Made by a program: the position numbers and the translations under genes. The notes beneath the pieces were generated by a model, which saw only the letters and a list, made by a program, of their open reading frames with translations, was not told where the DNA came from and ran no database searches. A stretch of DNA of 33,923 nt from JAWCQZ01 sp964486625 (lineage in GTDB: Archaea > Halobacteriota > Syntropharchaeia > JACQPP01). The first letter of the stretch is position 1; each line of letters begins with the position of its first letter. The stretch spans positions 1-33,923 of the forward strand of contig CAZANW010000015.1 in the NCBI GenBank assembly GCA_964486625.1, in the 5' to 3' direction. Positions 12,546 through 21,197 of this stretch are shown here, one piece after another.

Positions 12546-15500
12546 ATGAGCCCGCGAAGGCGCCGCATCGCTTGGGCGCTGGCAGCCCTCGCCCTTCTGC
12601 TTTTCGCCCTCCCCGCCTCCGCCTCCGACAACTCCACCAACGGCACCGACCCCGTGCTCCCAGACCCGCCCGACCCCGACGGGGCCTGCGCCCCGTCCTC
12701 CGATGCCCAGGGACTCTCCTTCGACGACGACTTCAGCAGCGCGGACCGGTCCCAGGCCGACTGGTGCGTGGTCACCTCCCCGGCCGGGGGCGTCGCCTTC
12801 AACCTCGGCGGCAACGGCAGGATGGTGCTGAGCGCCACCGGCCGGGGGGGTCCCAACGCCGTGGCGAGGCCGGGAGACGGCGTATTCCCGGCGGTCGCCG
12901 CAAGTCAGAATCCCCTTCTCCGGGCCCGGTTCGCCGGGGGAAACATCAACGACGTGGACAACTACATCGGCTTCATCAACACCTCGTTCTTCACCTCGCT
13001 CTCGTTCGCGCGGATGGAGTATGCGTTCATCGCCTTCCGAACCATGTGGGGGGGCGCGAGGGCCTTCACGTATGACGGGACCGCATCGGACGTTTCGGAG
13101 GCCATCCCCTCCTCTCCGGGGGACGTCTGGACGGTGAAAATAGACGGCCTTGGAACGCACTACCTCCGGAACGGCGCGGAGGTCCACTCCACGCCCGTCA
13201 AGCCCGCGGGCCCGCTCTACTCCTTCGCCCTGAAGAACAACGGCGGAGATACCTTCTCCACCGACTTTCAGCTCGACGACTGGCACGTGGAGGCGGGGCC
13301 GGCGGCGGTGTTGCGGAGCGTCTCGGGGGCCGTCCGCGACCCGGCGGGGAATCCGGTGGCGGGGGCGACCGTAACCGTCAATACAACCCTCGCCCAAACG
13401 AACGCGACCGATGGCCAGGGAAGGTTCGAGTTCAAAGTGGCGCCGGGGGTTTACGCTGTGAGCGTCGTGGACCAGGGCTTCACGGTCGATTCGAAGGTCG
13501 CGGATGCGAGGGCGGCGGACGCCACCGTCGATTTCACCGTCTCCCGCGTCTCGGGAACCGTCTTCTCCATCGACGGGCCTCCGATTCCCGGCGCGGCCGT
13601 CCTGTTCGACACGAGGACTGTCTTCGCGGGGACGGGCGGGGTTTACTCCGCCCTGGTCCTGCCCGGGCTCCACAACCTCTCCGGGTGCGCGCCGGGGTTC
13701 GAGTGCCAGGGGAAGCATGCGGATGCGACCAAAAACAACAGTTCGGTGGACTTCTTCCTTCTCCCCTCCGGCAGAATCACCCACCGAGTGGCCTACATCC
13801 CCATCGAATTCGGAGATTTTGCCCCCCTCTCCCCAAGCAACGTTGAATTCCTGGAGACAGGAGCCGATCTTGTATCAAGGTATTTCTGGAACCAGTCCAT
13901 CCGACAGGCGGGCGTTGCCTACGAGTTCGTTCCGAAATGGACTCTTCTCGGCAAGAACAGGACCGACTTCAATTTGGCTGATCCCAAGTGCCCCGTCCCG
14001 TTTTTCAAGCGGGACATCGTGGATTTGACCGACCAGGCAGCCAAATCCGCTGGTATCGACCCATCCAGATTCCAGGGCATCGCCGCGGTGTTTCCCGATG
14101 GGGCTCTCGATGGCAGATTCTTCGCATGCCCGAACACAGGACGGGCCTGGGTGGGCGAGCTCAACCCCTATGGCGTTTGGGCCCATGAATTGACCCACGC
14201 GCTCTTTGGGCTGGGGGACTACTACCCCGCGGCCAATCGCTCCCTCGGGGATCTCCATCAGTGGGATTTGATGGGGGGGAGCGGATGGACCGCCAACCCA
14301 ACTTCTTTCCCGGGGCCTTGGTTGAACCCCCCTTCGTCCATCTCCACCCGCCTGAAAGTGCTGGCGGGCTGGCTGAAGAGTCAAGAATTACAGTCCTTCC
14401 GCATCGGAGATGTCCCCATTCGTAACATCACCGAATACCTGCCTCAAGAACGAGTCCCCTTCGCGTCCTATCCCTATCCCGCTCCGTGGGTCATATCCCT
14501 GGGCGACTCCCAAGCCTACTGGTTTGAGGGCAGGCAACCGCCGGACGGGGTCGGGAAGGACGGACGGAGGGGGGGCCTCCTCGGCGAGCGGGCAGCAGGG
14601 CCCTTAAGGTCCTTCCTCCCCCCCTCCGCCTCCGGCGTGATGATGTACCTTGCCAACGTCACTTTCTTCGGTCTCGGAGAGAGTCTGACCGCGTTGCCAA
14701 ACCAGGACGAACTCAGCAACGGCAGAGAGAACTACGGCAACGTGACTCTGACCGTCAACGGAGTTCCATACTATGATTTCCTCAACGGCGTAACATTCAG
14801 CGCGAAGAGCAGGGAGGGGCGGATCGTGGTCGAAGCATCACCCATTCAGCGTTCTCTCCTGAGAATTCTCTTGGTCCGTCCATCCGCTCTTTTACAAGGG
14901 GCACCCTTTCTCTCGCCTCCGCCCATCAACGCAACCCTGGAAGCCGACCTCCATGCCTTCACCCTCGACGGCCGCCACCTCGGCAAGAACTACACCACAG
15001 GCCTGTTCGAGTTCCAGATTCCGGGAGGGCACCTGAACCCCACCTCCGCCGGCATCGAGACCATTTCCCTTCCCTCAGACACATTCGTCCTCTACACCAT
15101 CGACCCCACGCCCGCGCGCCGATGGCTCGACGAGTACAACCGATTCGCCACCGAGAACGACCTGCCCTTGCTTGCGCCCGAGAACGTGGCCTTCAACGTG
15201 ATCTTTGCCGGCGCTTCCTTCGACGCGGGCGGGAACCGGTCCGACTCCACGCCGTTCACGGTTACAATCAACGCTACGGGAGGCGCGCCCATCGCTCTCC
15301 CGGCGAGAGTGGACATCGACCCGGATTCTTTGAACATGAGAAGCCGGGGGGAGTTTGTCACAGCCTACGTCGAACTTCCAGAGGGCTTCGACCCGGGGAG
15401 CATCGATATCCGCATGGTCCGGCTCTTCGCTCCGGGCGGCGACGTTCCGGCGGTCTCTGACCCACGGTTCGGTTTCGTGAAAAACCCTGAAGTGGAGGAC

Positions 15501-15656
15501 CGAGACGGAAATGGCATCCCGGAGTTGATGGTGAAATTTGATAGGGCGGAGGTCATCGCACGGGTGAGTTCTGGCACAACCCCCCTCGTTTTGCGTGGCT
15601 TTACCGCCGCGGGCCTTCCTTTTGAGGGGCGTGACGTCATCCGTATTTCGCAATGA
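12546..15656 (+). CDS. Large secreted M6-like zinc metalloprotease with carboxypeptidase-regulatory-like domains
   Basis: A 1036-residue extracellular protein. The signal peptide is 'MSPRRRRIAWALAALALLLF...ASA', which decides the start at 12546. An upstream in-frame ATG at 12471 would put 25 unlikely residues before it. The order is: a jelly-roll-like region (about 55-250); two carboxypeptidase-regulatory-like beta modules (about 255-400, with 'VSGAVRDPAGNPVAGATVTV'); a metalloprotease domain with H547-E548-L-T-H551 and the following 'GLGDYYP', plus a Met-turn-like 'WDLMGGSGW' (Met576), as in immune-inhibitor-A-like M6 peptidases; a long C-terminal region; and an ending domain 'VDIDPDSLNMRSRGEFVTAY...DGNGIPELMVKFDR' often seen on archaeal secreted proteins. 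Codon use and composition are less GC-rich than the flanks. The stop overlaps the next start by four bases. Confidence 0.85.
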   Translation: MSPRRRRIAWALAALALLLFALPASASDNSTNGTDPVLPDPPDPDGACAPSSDAQGLSFDDDFSSADRSQADWCVVTSPAGGVAFNLGGNGRMVLSATGRGGPNAVARPGDGVFPAVAASQNPLLRARFAGGNINDVDNYIGFINTSFFTSLSFARMEYAFIAFRTMWGGARAFTYDGTASDVSEAIPSSPGDVWTVKIDGLGTHYLRNGAEVHSTPVKPAGPLYSFALKNNGGDTFSTDFQLDDWHVEAGPAAVLRSVSGAVRDPAGNPVAGATVTVNTTLAQTNATDGQGRFEFKVAPGVYAVSVVDQGFTVDSKVADARAADATVDFTVSRVSGTVFSIDGPPIPGAAVLFDTRTVFAGTGGVYSALVLPGLHNLSGCAPGFECQGKHADATKNNSSVDFFLLPSGRITHRVAYIPIEFGDFAPLSPSNVEFLETGADLVSRYFWNQSIRQAGVAYEFVPKWTLLGKNRTDFNLADPKCPVPFFKRDIVDLTDQAAKSAGIDPSRFQGIAAVFPDGALDGRFFACPNTGRAWVGELNPYGVWAHELTHALFGLGDYYPAANRSLGDLHQWDLMGGSGWTANPTSFPGPWLNPPSSISTRLKVLAGWLKSQELQSFRIGDVPIRNITEYLPQERVPFASYPYPAPWVISLGDSQAYWFEGRQPPDGVGKDGRRGGLLGERAAGPLRSFLPPSASGVMMYLANVTFFGLGESLTALPNQDELSNGRENYGNVTLTVNGVPYYDFLNGVTFSAKSREGRIVVEASPIQRSLLRILLVRPSALLQGAPFLSPPPINATLEADLHAFTLDGRHLGKNYTTGLFEFQIPGGHLNPTSAGIETISLPSDTFVLYTIDPTPARRWLDEYNRFATENDLPLLAPENVAFNVIFAGASFDAGGNRSDSTPFTVTINATGGAPIALPARVDIDPDSLNMRSRGEFVTAYVELPEGFDPGSIDIRMVRLFAPGGDVPAVSDPRFGFVKNPEVEDRDGNGIPELMVKFDRAEVIARVSSGTTPLVLRGFTAAGLPFEGRDVIRISQ

Positions 15657-16315
15657 AGCGGTTACATGCTCTTCTCGCCGCCGGGCTTATTTTAATCGCC
15701 TTTGTTTCTTTTGCGACACTTTCCGTGATTTGTCCGACTTACCCAGGGGGGGATCGAAGAAATCTATTTGAGGATTGTGCCCGTTTTTTTAAAAAGCCTC
15801 CTCCGCAGGACCTGACTCCAGACCTTCATGCCATCGGACTGTGGAGTCAGGGTTGGACTCCACCGATTCCCGACGATGCGCTCGGTGTGCTGGTTAGGAC
15901 GGGAACATATTCCAAGTGGCAGGCCGATGAATGGAACTTCATTTTTACAGCGGCACGGAAAAGTGATGGGAGCCCTGTGATCTCGGAAGGACGGGTACAG
16001 ACGGGTCCGGGGACGTCTCTGCCTACATCCTTTCCAGCCAACGAGGAACTGGCCATTTCATTTAACGCGTCTTTCATTTTTCACACGATTGAGTCGTTCA
16101 ACAGGGCTTTGGCCGATTCCAATGTAAGTTATCGAATAAATGCGAGCGAAGTTAAACTCCGAAGTACGGTGCTCTATGCGCAATACAACAAGACGCTTGG
16201 CATTTCCCGTTATGCAAGTATCCAGTACGATTTCGATTTGAATAATCCCACGCCGCTCAATCTTTCTGAGATCAGAACGCAGAGCTGGGGTGGGCCAGTC
16301 CCTTTCACAGTCTGA
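15653..16315 (+). CDS. Small secreted protein of unknown function, coupled to the protease gene
   Basis: A 220-residue protein with an N-terminal signal or anchor segment (about 5-27, 'LLAAGLILIAFVSFATLSV') and no further membrane helix. The ATG overlaps the protease stop as ATGA, so expression is coupled. Two cysteines follow the signal (27 and 42), and several N-x-S/T sites occur in the C-terminal half (e.g. 'NVSYRINASEV', 'NKTLG', 'NLSE'), compatible with surface N-glycosylation. Composition is markedly less GC-rich than most of the window. No family is recognised. It could be a propeptide-like inhibitor, substrate or partner of the protease. Confidence 0.7.
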   Translation: MKRLHALLAAGLILIAFVSFATLSVICPTYPGGDRRNLFEDCARFFKKPPPQDLTPDLHAIGLWSQGWTPPIPDDALGVLVRTGTYSKWQADEWNFIFTAARKSDGSPVISEGRVQTGPGTSLPTSFPANEELAISFNASFIFHTIESFNRALADSNVSYRINASEVKLRSTVLYAQYNKTLGISRYASIQYDFDLNNPTPLNLSEIRTQSWGGPVPFTV

Positions 16316-16346
16316 GAGGTCAAACCCAAAGCCGGAGATATCGCGA

Positions 16347-16358
16347 CGGTTTAAACCG
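16347..16358. promoter_or_regulatory. 12-bp perfect palindrome, possible operator
   Basis: CGGTTTAAACCG is a perfect palindrome centred on TTTAAA in the 113-bp gap before the hydrolase gene. The hydrolase's own TATA-like AAAATTTG (about 16395-16403) sits ~29 nt upstream of its ATG, so the palindrome would be ~50 bp further upstream, a plausible regulator site. Confidence 0.3.
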
Positions 16359-16428
16359 CACCGACGTTCTCTCAACGCAGAGCAAACGCCGCTCGAAAAT
16401 TTGTTCTTCCTTGGGGAGTCCGGACTCC

Positions 16429-17316
16429 ATGGACGCGACCCCGCTGCCCGACTTCATCCGCGAGGCCTTCCCATTTCCCCGCCGTCGCGTCGAGACCCGC
16501 CACGGCGCGATGGAGTGCGCCGACACCGGTGGGTCCGGCAGAGTGGTGTTGATGGTGCACGGGAACCCGACCTGGGGATTCCTCTACCGGAAGGTGATGG
16601 CCGAACTGAAAGACGAAAAATTGCGGCTGGTCGCACCCGACCTCCTCGGCTTCGGGACCAGTTTCAAGCCCCGCGACTGGAGGTGGCACTCCCTCCGCGG
16701 CCACGGCGAGGCGCTGCTCGATTTGATGGAGAGGCTCGACCTGCGCGACGTCGTCCTGGTGGGCCAGGACTGGGGCGGCCCCGTCGGTTGCTGGGCGGCG
16801 GCCCACGCGCCGGAGAGGGTCACGGCGCTGCTGCTGGCGAACACCGCCGTCCTCGACCCGGGCAACCGGTGGCGCACGACCGCCTTCCACCGGTTCTCCC
16901 ACATGCCGCTCGTCAGCGAAATTGCGTTCCGGGGGCTCAAGTTCCCCGTCCCGTGGATGCACGTCGTCCAGGGCGAGCGCTCCTCCATCGGGCGGGCGGA
17001 GAAGCGCGCCTATGGGTGGCCATTCCGGCGCCTCCGGGACCGGGCGGGGCCCCTCGCGCTGGCGCGGATGGTGCCGAACCGGCCCGACCACCCGACGGTG
17101 GCCGAGTTGAAGAAGACCGACGCCTGGTTCCGGGGGTTCCGGGGGCCGGTGGAGTTCGTGTGGGGTCTCCGCGACCCGATTCTGGGGAGGCAACTCAAGC
17201 GGCACGCGGAGGTTCATCCGGAGGCGAAGGTGACGGAAACGCAAGCGGGCCATTTCCTTCAAGAAGAGGTGCCGGGGGAGCTTACAGCCGCTGTGAAACG
17301 GCTTGCGGGGAAGTGA
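16429..17316 (+). CDS. Haloalkane dehalogenase-like alpha/beta hydrolase
   Basis: A 295-residue alpha/beta hydrolase. The oxyanion segment 'HGNPTWGFLYR' (44-54) and nucleophile elbow 'VGQDWGGPVG' give nucleophile Asp114 followed by Trp115. Asn46 and Trp115 together are the halide-stabilising pair of haloalkane dehalogenases. His275 ('AGHFLQEE') completes the charge relay, and the acid is probably Asp249 ('WGLRDP'). The best match is the haloalkane dehalogenase/epoxide hydrolase clade, but substrate prediction needs the cap domain (about 140-225). ATG 16429 is preferred over a TTG at 16411 because a TATA-like box lies ~29 nt upstream. The gene is convergent with the acyl-CoA dehydrogenase gene, with 41 bp between stops. 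Confidence 0.85.
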   Translation: MDATPLPDFIREAFPFPRRRVETRHGAMECADTGGSGRVVLMVHGNPTWGFLYRKVMAELKDEKLRLVAPDLLGFGTSFKPRDWRWHSLRGHGEALLDLMERLDLRDVVLVGQDWGGPVGCWAAAHAPERVTALLLANTAVLDPGNRWRTTAFHRFSHMPLVSEIAFRGLKFPVPWMHVVQGERSSIGRAEKRAYGWPFRRLRDRAGPLALARMVPNRPDHPTVAELKKTDAWFRGFRGPVEFVWGLRDPILGRQLKRHAEVHPEAKVTETQAGHFLQEEVPGELTAAVKRLAGK

Positions 17317-17357
17317 AAAGCCGCCGTCACATTCTTTCTACGCCGGACTCTTCCGCC

Positions 17358-18581
17358 TCAAACCCCCAAATCCCCCTTTAGCAGCGCCCGGGCGATGTTC
17401 CCCCGCTGAATCTCCGACGACCCGTCCGGAATCCTCCGCACCCGCGCGCTCCGGAACGCCTCCTCCAGCCCGGTCTCGTTCGCCAGCCCCATCCCCCCGT
17501 GGACCTGGATGGCCCGGTCCATGACCCGGAAGAGCATCTCGGTGGCGTAGAGTTTGACCATCGAGACCTGTTTCGTGGCGGGCTCTCCACGCTCCAGCCG
17601 CCACGCCGCGTTCAACGCGAGATGCTTGGCGGTCGCGATGTCCACCGCGCTGTCGGCGAGCATCCACTGGATGGCCTGGCGCTCGGCGATGGGCTTGCCG
17701 AAGGTGACCCGCTGCTTCGCATACTCGACCGACCTCTCCAGGGCCCACCGGGCGAGGCCGACGCAGTTCCCGCCCATTTTCATCCGGCCGATGCCGATGC
17801 CCTGGAGCCCGACGCCGAAGCCCCGGTCCACCTCCCCGACCACGTTTTCTTCGGGGACCTCGAGGTCCTCCAGGGTGACGATGCCCACGTCGCCGCCCAG
17901 TTCGCCCATCACCGGCACGACGGCGTCCACCTTGAAGCCCGGCCGGGAGGTCTCCACGAAGAAGGCGGTGATGCCCCCCTTGCGCTGCTTCTGGAGGGCG
18001 CGGTTCGTGACCGCGAAGAGGAGGGAGTATTCGGCGTAGGGGGCGTTGGTAATCCACATCTTCTGGCCGTTGACGACCCACTTGCCGCCCCGCAACTCGG
18101 CCGCCGTCTTCATGTTCCAGGCGTCGCTGCCCGCTTCGGCCTCCGAGAATGCGAAGCAGCAGGTCCTCTCGCCGCTCAGCATCGGGGGGAGGTGCGTTTT
18201 CCGCGCCTCCTCCTTGAGCCCCTTCATCATCAGGGAGGGGCCCCGGGGGAAGGTGGCGATGAACTCCCCGAAGAGCGGGTGGGGCCCGTAGGTCCCCAAC
18301 AACTCGAAGGCGCAGAAGGCCGCCACCGGTCCGAGCCCCGCCCCGCCCATCTCCTCGGGGAGAAACATGGCGTAGAAACCAGCCTCGGCCGCCAACATCC
18401 GCACCTTCTTCCGGAGGTCGAGGAACTCCGGGATGAACCTCCCGTCCTCGCGGAAGAGCCTCCGGGGGTTCCGGAGGAGGGCGCGGTTCGCCTCCTCCAG
18501 GGGGAGGACCTCCTGCCTGACGAAGCGGTCGAGGGCGGCCAGCACCGGCTCCACGTCCTTGGGAATCGAGAAGTCGGCCAC
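17358..18581 (-). CDS. Acyl-CoA dehydrogenase
   Basis: A 407-residue FAD enzyme that introduces the alpha,beta double bond into acyl-CoA. Family motifs are 'CCFAFSEAEAGSDAWNMKT' (FAD/substrate), 'GGKWVVNGQKMWITNA', 'RVTFGKPIAERQAIQWMLAD', 'IQVHGGMGL' and the C-terminal 'RIPDGSSEIQRGNIARALL'. In the last motif Asp386 occupies the place where medium-chain enzymes have the catalytic Glu (YEG), a substitution shared with some ACAD subfamilies. The start is GTG 18581, giving a one-base overlap with the TAG of the CoA-transferase gene (TAGTG). It is the third gene of an SDR - CoA-transferase - dehydrogenase operon, consistent with beta-oxidation of an unusual acid. Confidence 0.93.
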   Translation of the reverse strand: MADFSIPKDVEPVLAALDRFVRQEVLPLEEANRALLRNPRRLFREDGRFIPEFLDLRKKVRMLAAEAGFYAMFLPEEMGGAGLGPVAAFCAFELLGTYGPHPLFGEFIATFPRGPSLMMKGLKEEARKTHLPPMLSGERTCCFAFSEAEAGSDAWNMKTAAELRGGKWVVNGQKMWITNAPYAEYSLLFAVTNRALQKQRKGGITAFFVETSRPGFKVDAVVPVMGELGGDVGIVTLEDLEVPEENVVGEVDRGFGVGLQGIGIGRMKMGGNCVGLARWALERSVEYAKQRVTFGKPIAERQAIQWMLADSAVDIATAKHLALNAAWRLERGEPATKQVSMVKLYATEMLFRVMDRAIQVHGGMGLANETGLEEAFRSARVRRIPDGSSEIQRGNIARALLKGDLGV

Positions 18582-20248
18582 TACCGGAACAGCCCTCCCG
18601 GGTCGAAACTCCGCAGCCGCGCCAACTCCGCTTTCGCCGGGGGCGGCTCGACGGCGTCGCCCTTCACCTCGAACTTCCACCCCGTGCTCTCCCGGAGCCG
18701 CTCGACGCTCCACCTCGGGAAGCGGGAGGCGAGGTGCAGGACGCCGTCCGCCTTCTGGAACACCGCGCCCGTGGTGACGAGCGCCGTGACGCGCTCCCCC
18801 GGAGCGGTGACATATTCGACCTCGGGCACAAGCCGCTCTTTCCCCTGGGGGGCCACGGCGATGATTTCGGCGGCGGTGGAGGCGGCGTCGTTGGAGCCCC
18901 CCGAGCCGAGGAGATACTCCCCGCCCGCCCGCGTGGAGTTGATGTTGCCCCGCGCGTCCACCTGGGCCCCCCCGAGGGCGGCGAGCCCGTGCCGGAGGGA
19001 GCAGCCGAGGACCGCAATCGTGTCGGTGACCGCTAAGCAAGTGTAGGCGTTCGAGAGGTTGAACACGTAGGGGAGCCCGGGCCTCGGCGAGTAGCCGTAG
19101 TAGCCGTTCTCCGCCACCAGTTCGGCCTCCATGTGCGGGGCGGCCAGCCAGCCCGCGAGGTTGGACGCCCCGATGCCCGCCAGGACGACCTTGTGGCCCT
19201 TTCTCCGCACCGCCCCGGCGATTCTCCGGGCCGCGACGCACACCATCATCTCGTTGTCGGTGCAGGCGCCTCCCGCCCGCGGCCGGGGGGCGCTCCTCCA
19301 CGCGTCGAGGGCCGCGCCCTTCCGGAGCCGGGCCACCCTCGCCTTTCCCAGGCCCTTCGCATACTGCCCCGGGTCGGAGTTGTAAACCCACTTCTCCATC
19401 CACCGTTCGAGGGACCCCGGCTCCCGGGCGGCGTTCCGGAAGGCCTCGTAGAACTCCAGGTCCTCCGCGTAGGAGTCCCCGCCGGCGATGAGCGGGCCCG
19501 GGTGGCCGCCGAGGGGCGCCACGGAAACGCTGCCCACGAGGTGGGCGGGGAGTCGCTCGTAGGGGGACCTCCGGATGGCGTCCGTGGAGACGACGCGCTC
19601 CACGGTGAGCAAGGTCGTCTTGGAGGCGAAGTGGGGCCAGAGACCCTCGCCGTTCGGCGGCGTGAGGACCGCGTTCCCGGCGCGGTCGGCGCACCACGCG
19701 TGGCGAATCGTCAGGTCGGGCCGCAGGGACTTCACGAATCCCTCCTTCTCCCCGCCCATGTCCACGACGAGGAACGACTCCCGGTTCTCAATGGCCATCG
19801 TGCTGCCCTGGAGGGAGTTCGTGGGGACCCATCCTACGCCGAGGGCGCCCCCGACGAGCCTCTGGCGCATGGTGAGGGTCGTCCAGCACTCGATTTTCCC
19901 GCCTCCGCGGTGGAACCGCTGGATGACCTTCGAGGGCGCCGGGCGGGGGAATCCATCCCCCCCGTAGGCGCAGGCCAGTTCCTCCGCCAACCCGGCCGCG
20001 ATGGGAATCTGGGCCCAGATTCCGGCGGCGGAGACCGCAATCCGGAAGCGCGGGCTCTTGCCGCGGAAGCGCCGCGCAATCTCGTAGATGGCGGCGAAGG
20101 GGGGCGTGTGGGTGTAGCAGAGGTGAATCAGCATCCCGGGCCGGACGAGTTCGGCGACGGCGTCTCCCAGGGGGCGCACCTTGTCCCCCCGGGCCCCGGG
20201 AAGTTCCCATTCCGGGCCCCACGTCGGGGCTCTTTTGGCCACGCTCAC
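18581..20248 (-). CDS. CoA-transferase with fused alpha and beta subunits
   Basis: A 555-residue class I CoA-transferase in which both halves, usually two proteins, are in one chain. The first half (about 1-290) starts 'VSVAKRAPTWGPEWELPGA' and has the alpha-like 'AYGGDGFPRPAPSKVI', 'QGSTMAIENRESFLVVDMGG' and 'IRHAWCADRAGNAVL'. The second half (from about 320) has 'GIGASNLAGWLAAPHMEAEL' and the catalytic ENG motif with Glu380 in 'VAENGYYGYSPRPG'. It most resembles the glutaconate CoA-transferase/IpdAB group. The start GTG 20248 overlaps the SDR stop as GTGA. A second GTG at 20242 is an alternative. The enzyme would move CoA between acids within the pathway of its operon neighbours. Confidence 0.88.
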   Translation of the reverse strand: MSVAKRAPTWGPEWELPGARGDKVRPLGDAVAELVRPGMLIHLCYTHTPPFAAIYEIARRFRGKSPRFRIAVSAAGIWAQIPIAAGLAEELACAYGGDGFPRPAPSKVIQRFHRGGGKIECWTTLTMRQRLVGGALGVGWVPTNSLQGSTMAIENRESFLVVDMGGEKEGFVKSLRPDLTIRHAWCADRAGNAVLTPPNGEGLWPHFASKTTLLTVERVVSTDAIRRSPYERLPAHLVGSVSVAPLGGHPGPLIAGGDSYAEDLEFYEAFRNAAREPGSLERWMEKWVYNSDPGQYAKGLGKARVARLRKGAALDAWRSAPRPRAGGACTDNEMMVCVAARRIAGAVRRKGHKVVLAGIGASNLAGWLAAPHMEAELVAENGYYGYSPRPGLPYVFNLSNAYTCLAVTDTIAVLGCSLRHGLAALGGAQVDARGNINSTRAGGEYLLGSGGSNDAASTAAEIIAVAPQGKERLVPEVEYVTAPGERVTALVTTGAVFQKADGVLHLASRFPRWSVERLRESTGWKFEVKGDAVEPPPAKAELARLRSFDPGGLFR

Positions 20249-21114
20249 ATCAGTTCTTTCATCTTCCCCGCCAGTTCCCCGACCTCCCACCGGCCCTTCT
20301 TCTCGATGCTTTTGGCGGGGCTCCACCCGCGGAAGGCCTCGATTTTCCCCCCCACGATGTGGAAGACGCGCCCGGTGATGCGCTGGGCCTCGTCGCTGGC
20401 GAGGTAGGCCACGAGGGGGGCGATGTTGGCGGGGTCGTAGGCGTCGAAGCCGTCCTTGCCCTCCTGCATCCGGTCCGGGCCGAAGGTCTGCTTGATGAGC
20501 CTCGTGCGCGCCCCGGGAGAGATGGCGTTGCAGGTGACCTTGTACTTGGCCATGTCCCGGGCGATGGCCATCGTCAGGGCGGCGATTCCGCCCTTGGCCG
20601 CGATGTAGTTGGCCTGGCCCGCGTTGCCCACGAGGGCCACGATGGAGGTGGTGTTGATGATTCGGCCGCCCTGGATTTTGCCCTCCTTGACGGCGTCGCG
20701 GAACCAGGCGCAGGCGTGGCGGGAGCAGTTGAAGGTCCCCTTGAGGTGCACGCCGATCACCGCGTCGAACTCCGCCTCCTCCATGTTGAAAATCATTTTG
20801 TCGCGGAGGATGCCCGCGTTGTTCACCAGGATGTCGAGCCTCCCGAACTTCTGGACGGCCGTGTCGATGATGCGCTTGGCCCCGTCGAACTTCGAGACGT
20901 CGTCGAAGTTGGAGACCGCCTGCCCCCCCGCCGCGCGAATCTCGTTGGCGACCTGCTCCGCGACCATCTGGCTCTGCCCCTCCCCCTGCCAGGTGCATCC
21001 CAGGTCGTTCACGACCACCTTCGCGCCCTCCTTCGCCAGGAGGTGGGCCTCGCCGCGGCCGATGCCGTTTCCCGCGCCGGTGACCACCGCCACCTTTCCC
21101 GCGAGGTGCTGCAT
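20245..21114 (-). CDS. Short-chain dehydrogenase, 3-hydroxyacyl-CoA dehydrogenase type
   Basis: A 289-residue classical SDR. The cofactor motif is T12-G-A-G-N-G-I-G19, followed by N98-N-A-G101 and the catalytic Ser157, Tyr170 and Lys174 ('NYIAAKGG'). The long N-terminal features 'KVAVVTGAGNGIGRGEAHLL' and 'VVVNDLG' resemble the dehydrogenase domain of peroxisomal multifunctional enzyme 2 (HSD17B4), which oxidises 3-hydroxyacyl-CoA. It is first in its operon with a TATA-like box 26 nt upstream, and its stop overlaps the CoA-transferase start. Context (CoA-transferase, acyl-CoA dehydrogenase, CoA ligases) supports a beta-oxidation role. Confidence 0.92.
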   Translation of the reverse strand: MQHLAGKVAVVTGAGNGIGRGEAHLLAKEGAKVVVNDLGCTWQGEGQSQMVAEQVANEIRAAGGQAVSNFDDVSKFDGAKRIIDTAVQKFGRLDILVNNAGILRDKMIFNMEEAEFDAVIGVHLKGTFNCSRHACAWFRDAVKEGKIQGGRIINTTSIVALVGNAGQANYIAAKGGIAALTMAIARDMAKYKVTCNAISPGARTRLIKQTFGPDRMQEGKDGFDAYDPANIAPLVAYLASDEAQRITGRVFHIVGGKIEAFRGWSPAKSIEKKGRWEVGELAGKMKELM

Positions 21115-21135
21115 CGGCGGAGGTGGAAGCGGGCG

Positions 21136-21144
21136 ACTTAAACG
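21136..21144 (-). promoter_or_regulatory. TATA-like box for the SDR operon
   Basis: The minus strand reads ACGTTTAAG centred ~26 nt upstream of the ATG at 21114, in the 83-bp gap after the PaaK-like gene. Confidence 0.5.
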
Positions 21145-21197
21145 TTCTTTTCCGCCTTCATCCGCGGAAAGACCCTTTTCGGAGAAAAACAGCCCGC

